Shown here: positions 1 through 8,352 of the stretch, one piece after another
How positions within the stretch are numbered: position 1 is the stretch's first letter
How the letters are laid out: each line of letters starts with the position of its first letter
From: an uncultured Prevotellaceae bacterium
GTDB taxonomy: Bacteria; Bacteroidota; Bacteroidia; Bacteroidales; Bacteroidaceae
Reading direction: 5' to 3'
NCBI GenBank assembly: GCA_946540735.1
Contig: CAMNIN010000035.1
Coordinates: 1-39,612 of the forward strand
Length of the DNA: 39,612 nt
Notes under the pieces: model-generated
Seen by the model: the letters and a program-made list of their open reading frames with translations, nothing else
The model's database searches: none
What the model was told of the DNA's origin: nothing
Position numbers and translations under genes: made by a program

Positions 1-1848
1 CTTCTAATAGGACAGGCAAAATCGCTGCGCTTGAAAGTATGGGCATTCAATATCGCTGCACTACTCAGCATAGCTTACCATGCAGAGCTACTATTCACTC
101 ATTTTGGTGGAGAAAAGAACATACCCAATCTTTACGACATTCATAACAAATATTATTTTAACAAGCCCTATTTGGAGCAAAAGTTTACAACAAACGAATA
201 CGTCAGTCTATATCGAACAAATTGCCAAGGTTATCGCATAGACAGGCTAACTGATACCGAAGATAGTGTTACATCATGTGACTGGCTGTTTATTGGAGAC
301 TCTTTTACGCAAGGTGCTCAGGTTAATTACGATCAGCTCTTCACATCTTTGATTTACAAATATTTTCCAAACAAGATTATTGTCAACGCAGGCATCAGTG
401 GAGCCGGCCTATATGAAGAATTAAATTACTACAAGGAACTTGGCAGAAAACTCCATCCCCAAAAGGTCTTCCTCCAGATTGGCGTTTTCAATGATTTCAA
501 AGATGTCACTGAACATGAAGCGACATTTCAGGATTATCTCGCAGAAAAATCATCACTTTATCGTTATCTTACCTATCAACTCGGCCAAAATAATGAGAAG
601 CCTCTTGGAAGATGGATGGAGCCTTTCTTTATCAATCTCCAAGACAATATCGACAACAACATTTTATACAAGCCATCATCACAAAAAAAAGAAAAAGACA
701 AACAGAATTTTAGAAATTGTATAGCTCAATTTAAGGAGGCAATTGAAGCAGACGGGGCAGAACTAATTCTTATATTGCTTCCTTCAAAAGAGCAGATTTC
801 TTCATCAATGTTGAAAGAAACATTGGCTGCCTGTAATTTAAAAGAGTCTGATATCGACATAATGGCAGCTAATCGTTTTTGTAAAGATATAGCACAGCAA
901 GAAGGCCTGAAACTAATAGATTTGTATAGCGACTTTAAGAATACAGATTTTCCTTTTTTCCTTATTGATGAGCATTTGAGCATTTCTGGCCATGAAATCA
1001 TTGCAAACAGGATCGTGTCCGAATATTCAAGAGAGACTATCCCATATCAATATTTTAGTCTAACCAATCGTAATGAAAGATATCCCTCTTTACTAAGTGA
1101 TTCCACATCAGTACTTTTCCAATCACAAGACAGCGAAGGTTATTCAATCTGTATAAACAACAAGAATGACCACGCCTCAAAAGTACTATTATCTAGCACA
1201 AAAGAACTGATTCATCCTTCTATTAGTCCATCAATGGGTAATATGGTATTCACCATTGGCAATCAAGAGAAGCATGAAACTGAAGTCGTGTTGTATAACT
1301 TTGAAGAAAACAGACAAGTCACTATTAATGACAAAGGTTGTAGTGCAGCAATACCTATGTTCAATGCTAATGGCACACAAATAGCCTATCCACAATGGAA
1401 CCAAAAGGACATGTCAACATATATCACTGTTTATGACATTGCTTCTGCAAGAAATATATATTCATTTATTGATGGCGTAGAATGTTGGAGACCAATATTC
1501 TCAAAAGACGGCAGTACGATATTCTACATTTGCCGAGAGCGAGAAGATGGCAAATTCATAATAAAATCAAACTCCATCCACGACAAAAAATCAACAATAG
1601 TCTTTAAGGCAGATTATGACATTTGGGATATCGCCCTATCACCTTCAGGAAATCACCTCGCATTCTCCGGCAATAAGGATAAAAATTGGGATTTGTTTAT
1701 GTTGAACTTGACAAATAGACAGGTAAAACAGATTACCCATACACTAGGCAACGAATGGGATCCTTCTTTTGGCCCAACCGATAACGATTTGTGGTTTGCC
1801 GGTGATTTCGGATTCAATAATGGAATCTACCACTTGACAATAGACTAA
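1..1848 (+). CDS. SGNH hydrolase/acyltransferase-like protein fused to a TolB/PD40-type beta-propeller (5' partial)
   Basis: The reading frame is open to the left edge, so the true start lies outside the window; the TTG at 31 is only the first possible in-window start. A hydrophobic segment at the visible N-terminus (about residues 4-23, counted from position 31) suggests a membrane anchor or signal. The SGNH block I motif GDSFTQG has its catalytic Ser codon at 301-303. A D-x-H motif (IDEHLS, codons 967-975) followed by GHE matches the C-terminal catalytic block of SGNH and AlgJ/AlgX-type enzymes. From about residue 345 to the end there are repeated blade-like segments ending in patterns such as SPSGNHLAFSG and WDLFMLNL, typical of TolB/PD40 propellers. 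Known SGNH proteins beside MBOAT genes transfer or remove acetyl groups on exported glycans; that role is inferred here. The stop overlaps the MBOAT start by one base (TAATG). Confidence 0.75.
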   Translation, partial: LLIGQAKSLRLKVWAFNIAALLSIAYHAELLFTHFGGEKNIPNLYDIHNKYYFNKPYLEQKFTTNEYVSLYRTNCQGYRIDRLTDTEDSVTSCDWLFIGDSFTQGAQVNYDQLFTSLIYKYFPNKIIVNAGISGAGLYEELNYYKELGRKLHPQKVFLQIGVFNDFKDVTEHEATFQDYLAEKSSLYRYLTYQLGQNNEKPLGRWMEPFFINLQDNIDNNILYKPSSQKKEKDKQNFRNCIAQFKEAIEADGAELILILLPSKEQISSSMLKETLAACNLKESDIDIMAANRFCKDIAQQEGLKLIDLYSDFKNTDFPFFLIDEHLSISGHEIIANRIVSEYSRETIPYQYFSLTNRNERYPSLLSDSTSVLFQSQDSEGYSICINNKNDHASKVLLSSTKELIHPSISPSMGNMVFTIGNQEKHETEVVLYNFEENRQVTINDKGCSAAIPMFNANGTQIAYPQWNQKDMSTYITVYDIASARNIYSFIDGVECWRPIFSKDGSTIFYICREREDGKFIIKSNSIHDKKSTIVFKADYDIWDIALSPSGNHLAFSGNKDKNWDLFMLNLTNRQVKQITHTLGNEWDPSFGPTDNDLWFAGDFGFNNGIYHLTID

Positions 1849-3071
1849 TGAGAGAAAAATATAAATATGCCATTCTGTTAATAAGCCTCGTTTTCTACAC
1901 GTGGTTTGTAGGATGGTATGTTATTGTTTTGATACTACTCGCATTAGTAGCCATGCTTTCCTGCCATTTATCAAGTAAATGGTCTTTGTATATTCCTATT
2001 ACAAGCCTCGTTTTGGGTTTTGTCATGATGAAATATTTTTTTCATGACAAAACAATCATGCTACCAATCGGATATTCGACCTTTGCTTTTAGCTGCATAT
2101 CATATCTTGTAGATTGTTCAAAAAATAAAAGGACAAACAAGAACATAGATGTTTTTTGTTATCTTTTCTTTTTCCCCAAAATGCTCTGCGGTCCGATAGT
2201 TCGTTTCTATCCTTTTCAAAAACAATTAGATTCATGCAGTATCCCCACAACGAAGGATTTGTACAGGGCGTTTAAAATCAGCACTTACGCTGCATTCTGC
2301 AAGTTTTGTGTGGCAGATAATCTTGCTTATTTTACAGCAAGTTTTTCATCTGGGATAAACACATGTTTCAGTTCTATCATCTTTGCCATTCAACTATATC
2401 TTGATTTCTACGCCTATTCTAATTTCGCCATTGCATTCGCTATTCTTTTCAGCATAGAATTGCCAATAAGTTTCAATGCGCCATACAAAACAAGTACTTT
2501 CAGAATGTTTTGGCACAGATGGAACATTACCATTTCTGAATGGCTGAAAGATTACATATATATCCCTATGGGAGGCAACCGAAATGCCAATAAATTTAGG
2601 GTTTCATTGAATATCCTTGTTACGTTTCTTGTAAGTGGTTTGTGGCATGGTGCAACATTACCTTTTATCATTTGGGGAGCATTCCATGGGTTATTTGTTA
2701 TTATAGAGAGATTCTATATCAATAGAATTCTAAGAACTACACTTTCAAAGATATTATATCAATTTACGGTACTTCTTTTCATTGTGGTACTATGGCAATT
2801 GTTTAGACTTGAAAACGTAGAGGAAATAATTACATTCATAAACTGCCTATTCATTAAGTCAAAAATTGATTCCACCATGATGGTATATACAATAGCATCA
2901 ATCATTATACTTTGGATACTGGATAATGAAAAAATCAAGGGTATTATCTTCTCAGTGAAAGAAAGCAAGCCTTACATAATAAAAGAGGTTAGCCTAGTGT
3001 GTATGATGCTGTTCCTAACGCTATTATTCCACAGCCAACCTGATGTCAACTTTTTTTATTTCAAGTTTTAA
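1848..3071 (+). CDS. MBOAT family membrane-bound O-acyltransferase (AlgI/DltB-like)
   Basis: This is a 407-residue polytopic membrane protein with many hydrophobic segments. The MBOAT hallmarks are present: CGPIVRFYPF near residue 115, FWHRWNITISEWLKDYIYIP from residue 221, and the SGLWHGA motif whose invariant His is residue 267. Such enzymes pass acyl groups, usually acetyl, across the inner membrane to exported polysaccharides or teichoic acids together with an SGNH partner, which is encoded immediately upstream. It is somewhat shorter than the usual 450-500 residues of AlgI. The start overlaps the previous stop by one base, and the next gene begins three bases after its stop, so translational coupling is likely. 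The acyl donor and acceptor cannot be told from sequence. Confidence 0.9.
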   Translation: MREKYKYAILLISLVFYTWFVGWYVIVLILLALVAMLSCHLSSKWSLYIPITSLVLGFVMMKYFFHDKTIMLPIGYSTFAFSCISYLVDCSKNKRTNKNIDVFCYLFFFPKMLCGPIVRFYPFQKQLDSCSIPTTKDLYRAFKISTYAAFCKFCVADNLAYFTASFSSGINTCFSSIIFAIQLYLDFYAYSNFAIAFAILFSIELPISFNAPYKTSTFRMFWHRWNITISEWLKDYIYIPMGGNRNANKFRVSLNILVTFLVSGLWHGATLPFIIWGAFHGLFVIIERFYINRILRTTLSKILYQFTVLLFIVVLWQLFRLENVEEIITFINCLFIKSKIDSTMMVYTIASIIILWILDNEKIKGIIFSVKESKPYIIKEVSLVCMMLFLTLLFHSQPDVNFFYFKF

Positions 3072-3074
3072 AGG

Positions 3075-4793
3075 ATGGTCATTCTAGGAATTTCTGCATA
3101 TTATCATGATAGTGCTGCCGCATTGGTAAAAGATGGGGTGATTATAGCAGCAGCCGAAGAAGAAAGGTTTAATAGAGTCAAGCATTTCAATGGGTTCCCG
3201 GAATTAGCTTGTCGATTCTGCCTTTCGTATGCGTCGCTTACATTAAATGATGTTGACAAGGTTGTTTTCTATGAAAAGCCTTTTCTAAAATTTGAGCGCA
3301 TACTTAGAACACACATCAATTACGCTCCAAAAAGTCTTGGCTCTTTCCTCACGTCAATGCCAATATGGCTGAAGGAAAAACTCAACATGCGCAAAACCAT
3401 CCAAAAGGAGCTAAAACGTGTTTTCGGCATCTCATATAAGAATATTGGATTCTGTTTACACCATCTCTCACACGCAGCGTGGGCATATTACACTTCTCCA
3501 TATAACAAATGTGCAATACTTGTGATTGATGCTGTGGGAGAAGATTCCACCACATCTATATATAAAGTGGAAGACGGACGATATAAGCTTCTTGAAAGTC
3601 AACAGTTCCCGCATTCCTTAGGTTTATTGTATTCAGCCTTCACGTATTACCTCGGTTTTAAAGTCAATTCTGACGAGTACAAGGTGATGGGACTTGCCCC
3701 ATACGGAGATAAAGATTCTGCAGAATATAAAAAAATAAGAAATACAATCACAAACAATCTAGTAAATATACATGACGACGGCAGCATAAGCTTAAATGAC
3801 CGGGAGTTTGCCTTTACTCATAAAGATCGAATGGTGGATGATGAAAGGTGGAAATTTCTATTTGGCATTTCTAAGAGAATGCCAAATGGTTCCATAGAAA
3901 GAATCCATATGAATATGGCACTTGCCATTCAGAATATTATAGAAGAGGTTCTATACAAAATGGTAGCACATACAATCTCAATTACCGGTGAGAAAAAAGT
4001 GTGTATTGTTGGTGGTTGTGCTTTGAATTGTGCGGCTATAGGAAAGCTTAAAGAGCGTTTCGGTGTTAACAACATATATGTTCCTTTCGCTCCAGGTGAT
4101 GATGGAGCAGCTATTGGTTGTGCCATGTATGCATGTGGAATTGCCAATAATGGAATGAGTAGCCAATGTAGTCCATTCTTAGGTCCTGAGTTTTCCGAAA
4201 ATGATATTCAATCCACTATTGAAAAATATTCGCTAACTTATGAGAAAAAAAGAGACAACAAAGAACTCTATTCCATAATATCAAAAGAAATCGCAAATAA
4301 CAAAATAGTAGGATGGCTTCAAGGAAGAATGGAATTCGGCCCAAGAGCGTTGGGGAATAGAAGCATCTTGGCTGACCCAAGAAATCCCAAAATGAAAGAT
4401 ATAATCAATAGGAAGATAAAATATAGGGAATCCTTCAGACCATTTGCACCTATTGTTATGCTAGAGCATGCTAACGAGATTTTTCAAAATATAGATGAAT
4501 CACCATATATGTCATCAACATTCTTTCTGAAACCAGGTGAACAAAGATACCCTGCCATTACCCACATAGATAAAACGTCTCGAATTCAAACGGTTTCACA
4601 TTTTCAGAATCCCCAAATATATGAATTGTTGAAAACATTCTATATACAAACAGGATGCCCAATGTTGCTTAATACAAGTTTTAATGTAATGGGACAACCG
4701 ATCGTCTGTTATCCAAAAGATGCCATAGACACTTTTCTTAAAACAGGAATAGATATCTTAATTATGAATAACTTTATATTACAAAAATCATGA
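3075..4793 (+). CDS. Carbamoyltransferase, NodU/CmcH family
   Basis: The 572-residue product has both halves of the family. The N-terminal Kae1/ASKHA-like half has GISAYYHDSAA at residues 5-15, HHLSHAA at 129-135 (the metal-binding His cluster), IDAVGEDST near 151, EYKVMGLAPYG and GGCALNCA. The C-terminal YrdC-like half has GPRALGNRSILADPR and YRESFRPFAPIV. Family members use carbamoyl phosphate and ATP, through a carbamoyl-adenylate, to carbamoylate hydroxyls on sugars, antibiotics or saxitoxin-type metabolites. No N-terminal signal is seen, so the reaction is cytoplasmic. Given the MBOAT/SGNH neighbours, the likely acceptor is a precursor of an exported glycan; that is inference. The stop overlaps the start of the next small gene (ATGA). 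Confidence 0.92.
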   Translation: MVILGISAYYHDSAAALVKDGVIIAAAEEERFNRVKHFNGFPELACRFCLSYASLTLNDVDKVVFYEKPFLKFERILRTHINYAPKSLGSFLTSMPIWLKEKLNMRKTIQKELKRVFGISYKNIGFCLHHLSHAAWAYYTSPYNKCAILVIDAVGEDSTTSIYKVEDGRYKLLESQQFPHSLGLLYSAFTYYLGFKVNSDEYKVMGLAPYGDKDSAEYKKIRNTITNNLVNIHDDGSISLNDREFAFTHKDRMVDDERWKFLFGISKRMPNGSIERIHMNMALAIQNIIEEVLYKMVAHTISITGEKKVCIVGGCALNCAAIGKLKERFGVNNIYVPFAPGDDGAAIGCAMYACGIANNGMSSQCSPFLGPEFSENDIQSTIEKYSLTYEKKRDNKELYSIISKEIANNKIVGWLQGRMEFGPRALGNRSILADPRNPKMKDIINRKIKYRESFRPFAPIVMLEHANEIFQNIDESPYMSSTFFLKPGEQRYPAITHIDKTSRIQTVSHFQNPQIYELLKTFYIQTGCPMLLNTSFNVMGQPIVCYPKDAIDTFLKTGIDILIMNNFILQKS

Positions 4794-4936
4794 CATTCAT
4801 TAAGGAACTCTTCACTTTCATAAAAGAAACAAGAAAATGGTGGCTCGCACCTATTTTGTTCTTACTACTGATCATAGGACTATTAATCGTTTTTGCAGAT
4901 TCTACAATTGCTCCTTTCATTTACACGTTATTCTAA
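4790..4936 (+). CDS. DUF5989-type small membrane protein (48 aa)
   Basis: The ATG overlaps the carbamoyltransferase stop (ATGA) and the frame runs 48 codons to TAA at 4934-4936. The product starts MTFIKELFTFIKETRKWW, continues with one transmembrane helix (LAPILFLLLIIGLLIVFA) and ends in APFIYTLF. A basic amphipathic N-terminus, a single helix and an APFIYTLF end are what I recall for the DUF5989 family, whose members commonly sit next to carbamoyltransferase genes. Its function is not established. It is easy to miss because of its size. The coupled start and the family-like end make it a confident real gene. Confidence 0.85.
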   Translation: MTFIKELFTFIKETRKWWLAPILFLLLIIGLLIVFADSTIAPFIYTLF

Positions 4937-4937
4937 T

Positions 4938-5120
4938 ATGTCAAAAATAAAGAAGATAAAACTCTATATCAAGAAATCTAACATTCTGATAACAAAGGTT
5001 TTGCTTTCAATGGTATTTTTTATGATTATAATACCTTATCATTTCTTTATCAAAAGGTCAAAGCAAACATGGATAAATCACGACAATGAGCAATTCTCGG
5101 ATTTACGATATATGTGGTAA
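4938..5120 (+). CDS. Small single-pass membrane protein, last gene of the carbamoyl/acyl-transfer cassette
   Basis: The 60-residue product begins at ATG 4938, one base after the previous stop. A longer frame from TTG 4893 would overlap the DUF5989-type gene and is less likely. It has a Lys-rich N-terminus (MSKIKKIKLYIKK), one hydrophobic helix (about residues 20-38, VLLSMVFFMIIIPYHFFI), then a soluble tail with KQTWINH and a final RYMW. The layout recalls the small SxtJ-like membrane proteins that accompany carbamoyltransferase and DUF5989 genes, but it is shorter and I cannot assign a family. Its position and coupling suggest it belongs to the same membrane complex or modification pathway. 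Confidence 0.7.
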   Translation: MSKIKKIKLYIKKSNILITKVLLSMVFFMIIIPYHFFIKRSKQTWINHDNEQFSDLRYMW

Positions 5121-5191
5121 GGAATGTTGACATCATAGGCAAAAAGTATAAATATCCTATATCTGCCTGATGTTATTTCGTAAAAATCCAT

Positions 5192-5199
5192 TACCTTTG
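5192..5199 (+). promoter_or_regulatory. Bacteroidota -7 box upstream of the 441-aa gene
   Basis: TACCTTTG matches the TAnnTTTG consensus and ends 30 bases before the ATG at 5230. No good TTTG -33 box is seen at the usual spacing, so the promoter is weaker evidence than others in the window. It suggests that the 441-aa gene is a separate transcription unit from the cassette before it. Confidence 0.5.
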
Positions 5200-5229
5200 C
5201 AGTAAATATCACACAACAACTTTTACACT

Positions 5230-6555
5230 ATGAGAGTAAACATTTCTAAATCCATCCAAGGTGTACCATCAACAATAAGTCGGAATTTTACATTCAATAC
5301 ACGTTCTTACGGTATGATGCGAGCTACCATTTATCTGTCTTCCAATGGTGAATACAGCTTAAAGGTTAATGGACTTACATACTCTCAATACGAAGATTCC
5401 GCAAAAAGAAGTGCCCAATATAAATCCTCCCTGCTTCAAATTTCTTCTGAAATGCAGAAAGCCATATACGACTATAACGAGTCTTTTGTTCAACTTGCCC
5501 AAAGGGCACCAAGACCTATCCATCGCACCGTTATCGAGGAGCAACTCAACCGACTTGTTTTAAAACGCTACAAACGTGATACGTTTAATCTTCCCCAACC
5601 GAGCAAATTGGATATTGAGGCTGAATTGAAAGAAGAAGCCCATGCAAAATTCTTCTCTGTTTGGAAAAGCAATACGTCACAAATAGATCAATATGTCTCT
5701 GATCATATAGAGAATGAATATAACCAAAGAATTGCCAATTGGGATGAACTAAAAGAATATCATGAGTTCATCCAGGACCATTTGGAACAACTGAACAACA
5801 AGCAATTTCAAAGCGAATATAATGCTGCGAAAAAGAAGATAGAAGATGAACTTTATGGTGATGTTGCATTCGTTCATAAAAAAATCAACGAATTGCCTTC
5901 AAAATGCTCGTTGCCATTTGACATCTCTTTAGAATGTGATTATGACAAAAAGAATGGAATCATTGATGCTGTTGCATCATTTCCAACATCACCTGACATT
6001 CCCAATGTCAAAGTAACAACTTTTGCATCAGGCAAAATTGGCATCAAGGAGAAGCTAAAGAGAGAGGCTGATGCTGATAAGACCAATACACTCCTTGGAC
6101 TATCTTATTATCTTGCCGGGCATCTTTTCTCTCTTTCTGTCAATATCAATATCGTAAGATTATCATTAAAGATTAGATACCACGCTTACTATTGGGTCGA
6201 ATTTGATCGTAAATCTTTTACCAGAAAATCTCTTTATGGTATATCTCCATTACAAGATTTTTTCCAACATCCCAATGTCATCGATTTCAAAAAATCAAAT
6301 ATTGAGTTAATTGCCGAAGATGTATTTAATCTACGTGTAAAGAATGCAATAAAGGTGGCTGACGCATTAGCTGGAAACAATGACCTGACAGTCCTTTCCC
6401 TAAAGGAAGCTGAAAAAATATGTAAGATAATAGAAGGGGGTGATGATCTAAAGAAAGCCGTGAAAGAAGCAAAGGCCGAACATGCCAACATTATTGTTGC
6501 GAACAAACGGTATCAAGTCATACTGAACGAGTTGAATAGTATTGATATTGACTGA
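5230..6555 (+). CDS. Unrecognised 441-aa protein with a central helical region
   Basis: I do not recognise the family. The N-terminal 55 residues look beta-rich (MRATIYLSSNGEYSLKVNG) with several Tyr and Asn. Residues about 60-225 are highly charged and helical, with possible coiled coil (KLDIEAELKEEAHAKFF, then EEL/QLNNKQF-type stretches). Residues about 230-330 look beta-rich again, and the C-terminus from about 370 is helical with many Lys and Glu. No signal peptide, transmembrane segment or catalytic motif was found. It lies alone between the modification cassette and a convergent nuclease gene whose end is only 18 bases away. Base composition is AT-rich like its neighbours. Confidence 0.75.
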   Translation: MRVNISKSIQGVPSTISRNFTFNTRSYGMMRATIYLSSNGEYSLKVNGLTYSQYEDSAKRSAQYKSSLLQISSEMQKAIYDYNESFVQLAQRAPRPIHRTVIEEQLNRLVLKRYKRDTFNLPQPSKLDIEAELKEEAHAKFFSVWKSNTSQIDQYVSDHIENEYNQRIANWDELKEYHEFIQDHLEQLNNKQFQSEYNAAKKKIEDELYGDVAFVHKKINELPSKCSLPFDISLECDYDKKNGIIDAVASFPTSPDIPNVKVTTFASGKIGIKEKLKREADADKTNTLLGLSYYLAGHLFSLSVNINIVRLSLKIRYHAYYWVEFDRKSFTRKSLYGISPLQDFFQHPNVIDFKKSNIELIAEDVFNLRVKNAIKVADALAGNNDLTVLSLKEAEKICKIIEGGDDLKKAVKEAKAEHANIIVANKRYQVILNELNSIDID

Positions 6556-6573
6556 GATTGGGAACAGAGCAAC

Positions 6574-7428
6574 TTACCAATCGTCTATATTGGCACTGTT
6601 CTTTACCTTATCCTTAACATCATCCGACAAATTTGGAAAGAAGGTCATACCAGTAACTCGCTCCACTTGTTTAATGCTATTGACATAAAGGTCTTTTTTT
6701 CGATTGCCGTCTGTATTTCGACATATAAAGCCAATACCCATAGGATGATCTTCATTCAGGCAAGCAATCACCTTGAAGAACGCTTCTGGAACTACAATCT
6801 TATTATCTCCAATGACCTCATGTTCTTGTCGAAAAAGAATCGGGCCACAAACAATATCTATCTCTCCAAATTTTTGAGCCCATCTTCTGCTAGCTATTTC
6901 AATCTGGTTCCATGTGCCGGTATTCAAGTTGGCATTTTGAGGGCAACAATTTGTATATAAGAATGATTCGTACATTGCATCTTTGTCCCATTTATTGTCC
7001 CCTGCAGGACACATATGGCCACGACTCCATCCACTTCCTTTATAATCAGATGAATTAGCCCTAGGCATTGGCACCTCCATATCCTCATGCCAACCATTTC
7101 CTGGTCTTTTTACATCACCATTCACATGATCAGATGTCAGATGCCATGCTACCCAATTGGGTAGTTTAGTTTCTTTATTGTATGAAACTATATAACTTTT
7201 TCTATAAAGGATTTGCTCTGATAAACTATCAATTGGCAGAGGAATATCAATCTCATTAATAATACCTTGAAGCCCCGCGTTTCCTCCCCCATTGGTTGAT
7301 ACTTCCATAAAAGAGAAAGATCCATTACTATTGTGATCAACACTTACCGCATTTGAGCCATTTGTGTTGAAAACAACAATTATTGCCATCACAAGCAAAA
7401 CGAATATCGACAAGCCATACTCTTTCAT
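6574..7428 (-). CDS. Exported DNA/RNA non-specific endonuclease (NucA/NUC1 family)
   Basis: The ATG at 7428 gives 284 residues and is preferred to an upstream in-frame TTG at 7437, which lies inside the promoter -7 box. The N-terminus has a hydrophobic segment (about residues 6-21, LSIFVLLVMAIIVVF), a signal peptide or anchor, so the enzyme should act outside the cytoplasm. The beta-beta-alpha-metal nuclease motif appears as SRGHMCPAGD at 135-144, with the general-base His at 138 and Arg at 136; the usual DRGH Asp is replaced by Ser. Further on, TNCCPQNANLNTGTWNQIE carries the metal-binding Asn region and conserved Trp and Glu. Relatives degrade DNA and RNA without sequence preference, for nutrition or competition. 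It is convergent with the 441-aa gene and divergent from the K+ channel. Confidence 0.9.
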   Translation of the reverse strand: MKEYGLSIFVLLVMAIIVVFNTNGSNAVSVDHNSNGSFSFMEVSTNGGGNAGLQGIINEIDIPLPIDSLSEQILYRKSYIVSYNKETKLPNWVAWHLTSDHVNGDVKRPGNGWHEDMEVPMPRANSSDYKGSGWSRGHMCPAGDNKWDKDAMYESFLYTNCCPQNANLNTGTWNQIEIASRRWAQKFGEIDIVCGPILFRQEHEVIGDNKIVVPEAFFKVIACLNEDHPMGIGFICRNTDGNRKKDLYVNSIKQVERVTGMTFFPNLSDDVKDKVKNSANIDDW

Positions 7429-7434
7429 ACATTG

Positions 7435-7464
7435 CAAAGTTACTATTTTTATCCAATAATCAAC
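7435..7464 (-). promoter_or_regulatory. Promoter of the exported nuclease, nearly leaderless
   Basis: On the minus strand TAACTTTG (7435-7442) is a perfect -7 box. GTTG (7461-7464) lies 18 bases upstream as a weak -33 box. Only six bases separate the -7 box from the ATG at 7428, so the transcript should have almost no leader. This also rules out the longer TTG start at 7437. Confidence 0.6.
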
Positions 7465-7525
7465 TATTGAGACATGACATTTAGCAAAAAAACAAGCTAT
7501 CAGATTAAAATTCCATATTTTTTAC

Positions 7526-7533
7526 TATTTTTG
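7526..7533 (+). promoter_or_regulatory. Bacteroidota -7 box of the K+ channel gene
   Basis: TATTTTTG fits TAnnTTTG and ends 16 bases before the ATG at 7550. The upstream sequence is AT-rich and no clear TTTG -33 box was identified. It lies in the 121-base divergent region shared with the nuclease promoter. Confidence 0.5.
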
Positions 7534-7549
7534 CATAATAAAAAAAGCT

Positions 7550-8314
7550 ATGGATTTACGAAGAAGTATAAACAATATGATTGAACCAAGAAATCAAGAA
7601 ACGGTTCTTTCGAGGGTATATGACTATCTAATGCTCGCAGCTATTGTCATAGGCATTATCCCACTAATGTTCAGAAATCAAATCAAACTGTTCTGGTTCT
7701 TTGATATAATATCTTGCGCATGTTTCTTAGTTGACTATATATTGAGATGGATAACGTTTGATTACCGTTGCTCGAACAAAAAATGGTTTTCATTTTTTGT
7801 GTATCCATTTACTCCAATGGCAATTATTGATATGTTTTCAATTTTGCCAACCGTCAATCTCTTAGCTCCTTCTTTCAAATTGTTCCGAGTTTCTCGACTC
7901 TTAAAAATTCTCAGAGTGGTAAAAGTAATTCGTTATTACGAACCACTTGAAATCATCTTATCTGTCATACGGAAACAAAGAAAATTATTGTTAACTGTTC
8001 TTTCACTTGCCGTATTCTACATTTTCATAACAGCAATGATTATGTTTAACGGTGAAGAGGACATCAATCCAGAAACAGGAGAATACCTCTTTGATACTTT
8101 CTTTGATGCGTTCTATTGGGCTTCTTGCACCCTTACGACTGTAGGCTATGGAGATTTGTATCCAATTTCTAATACAGGAAGAGTGATTAGCATCATCTCA
8201 TCTATGGTTGGCATTGCTATCATAGCTTTGCCTTCTGGTATCATTACTGCTGGTTACATGGAAGAACTAAGAGCAAGGAAAGACAGGATTAAAACAGAAA
8301 GCAATGAAACTTAG
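7550..8314 (+). CDS. Voltage-gated-type potassium channel protein (Ion_trans family)
   Basis: The 254-residue product has the six-segment layout of a Kv-type channel. Hydrophobic S1-S3 segments lie between about residues 25 and 100. An S4-like helix with regularly spaced basic residues (FRVSRLLKILRVVKVIR) lies near 110-127, S5 lies near 145-165, and the pore loop carries the K+ selectivity filter TTVGYGD with TVGYGD at residues 197-202. The S6 helix (ISIISSMVGIAIIALPSGIITAGY) follows, then a short charged tail. There is no RCK or cyclic-nucleotide-binding domain. It should form an inner-membrane tetramer that passes K+. Its physiological role here is unknown. The next gene starts 38 bases downstream and could be cotranscribed. 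Confidence 0.92.
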   Translation: MDLRRSINNMIEPRNQETVLSRVYDYLMLAAIVIGIIPLMFRNQIKLFWFFDIISCACFLVDYILRWITFDYRCSNKKWFSFFVYPFTPMAIIDMFSILPTVNLLAPSFKLFRVSRLLKILRVVKVIRYYEPLEIILSVIRKQRKLLLTVLSLAVFYIFITAMIMFNGEEDINPETGEYLFDTFFDAFYWASCTLTTVGYGDLYPISNTGRVISIISSMVGIAIIALPSGIITAGYMEELRARKDRIKTESNET

Positions 8315-8352
8315 GTCATGCCTGACGGAAAATCCAATGACATAAATAAATC

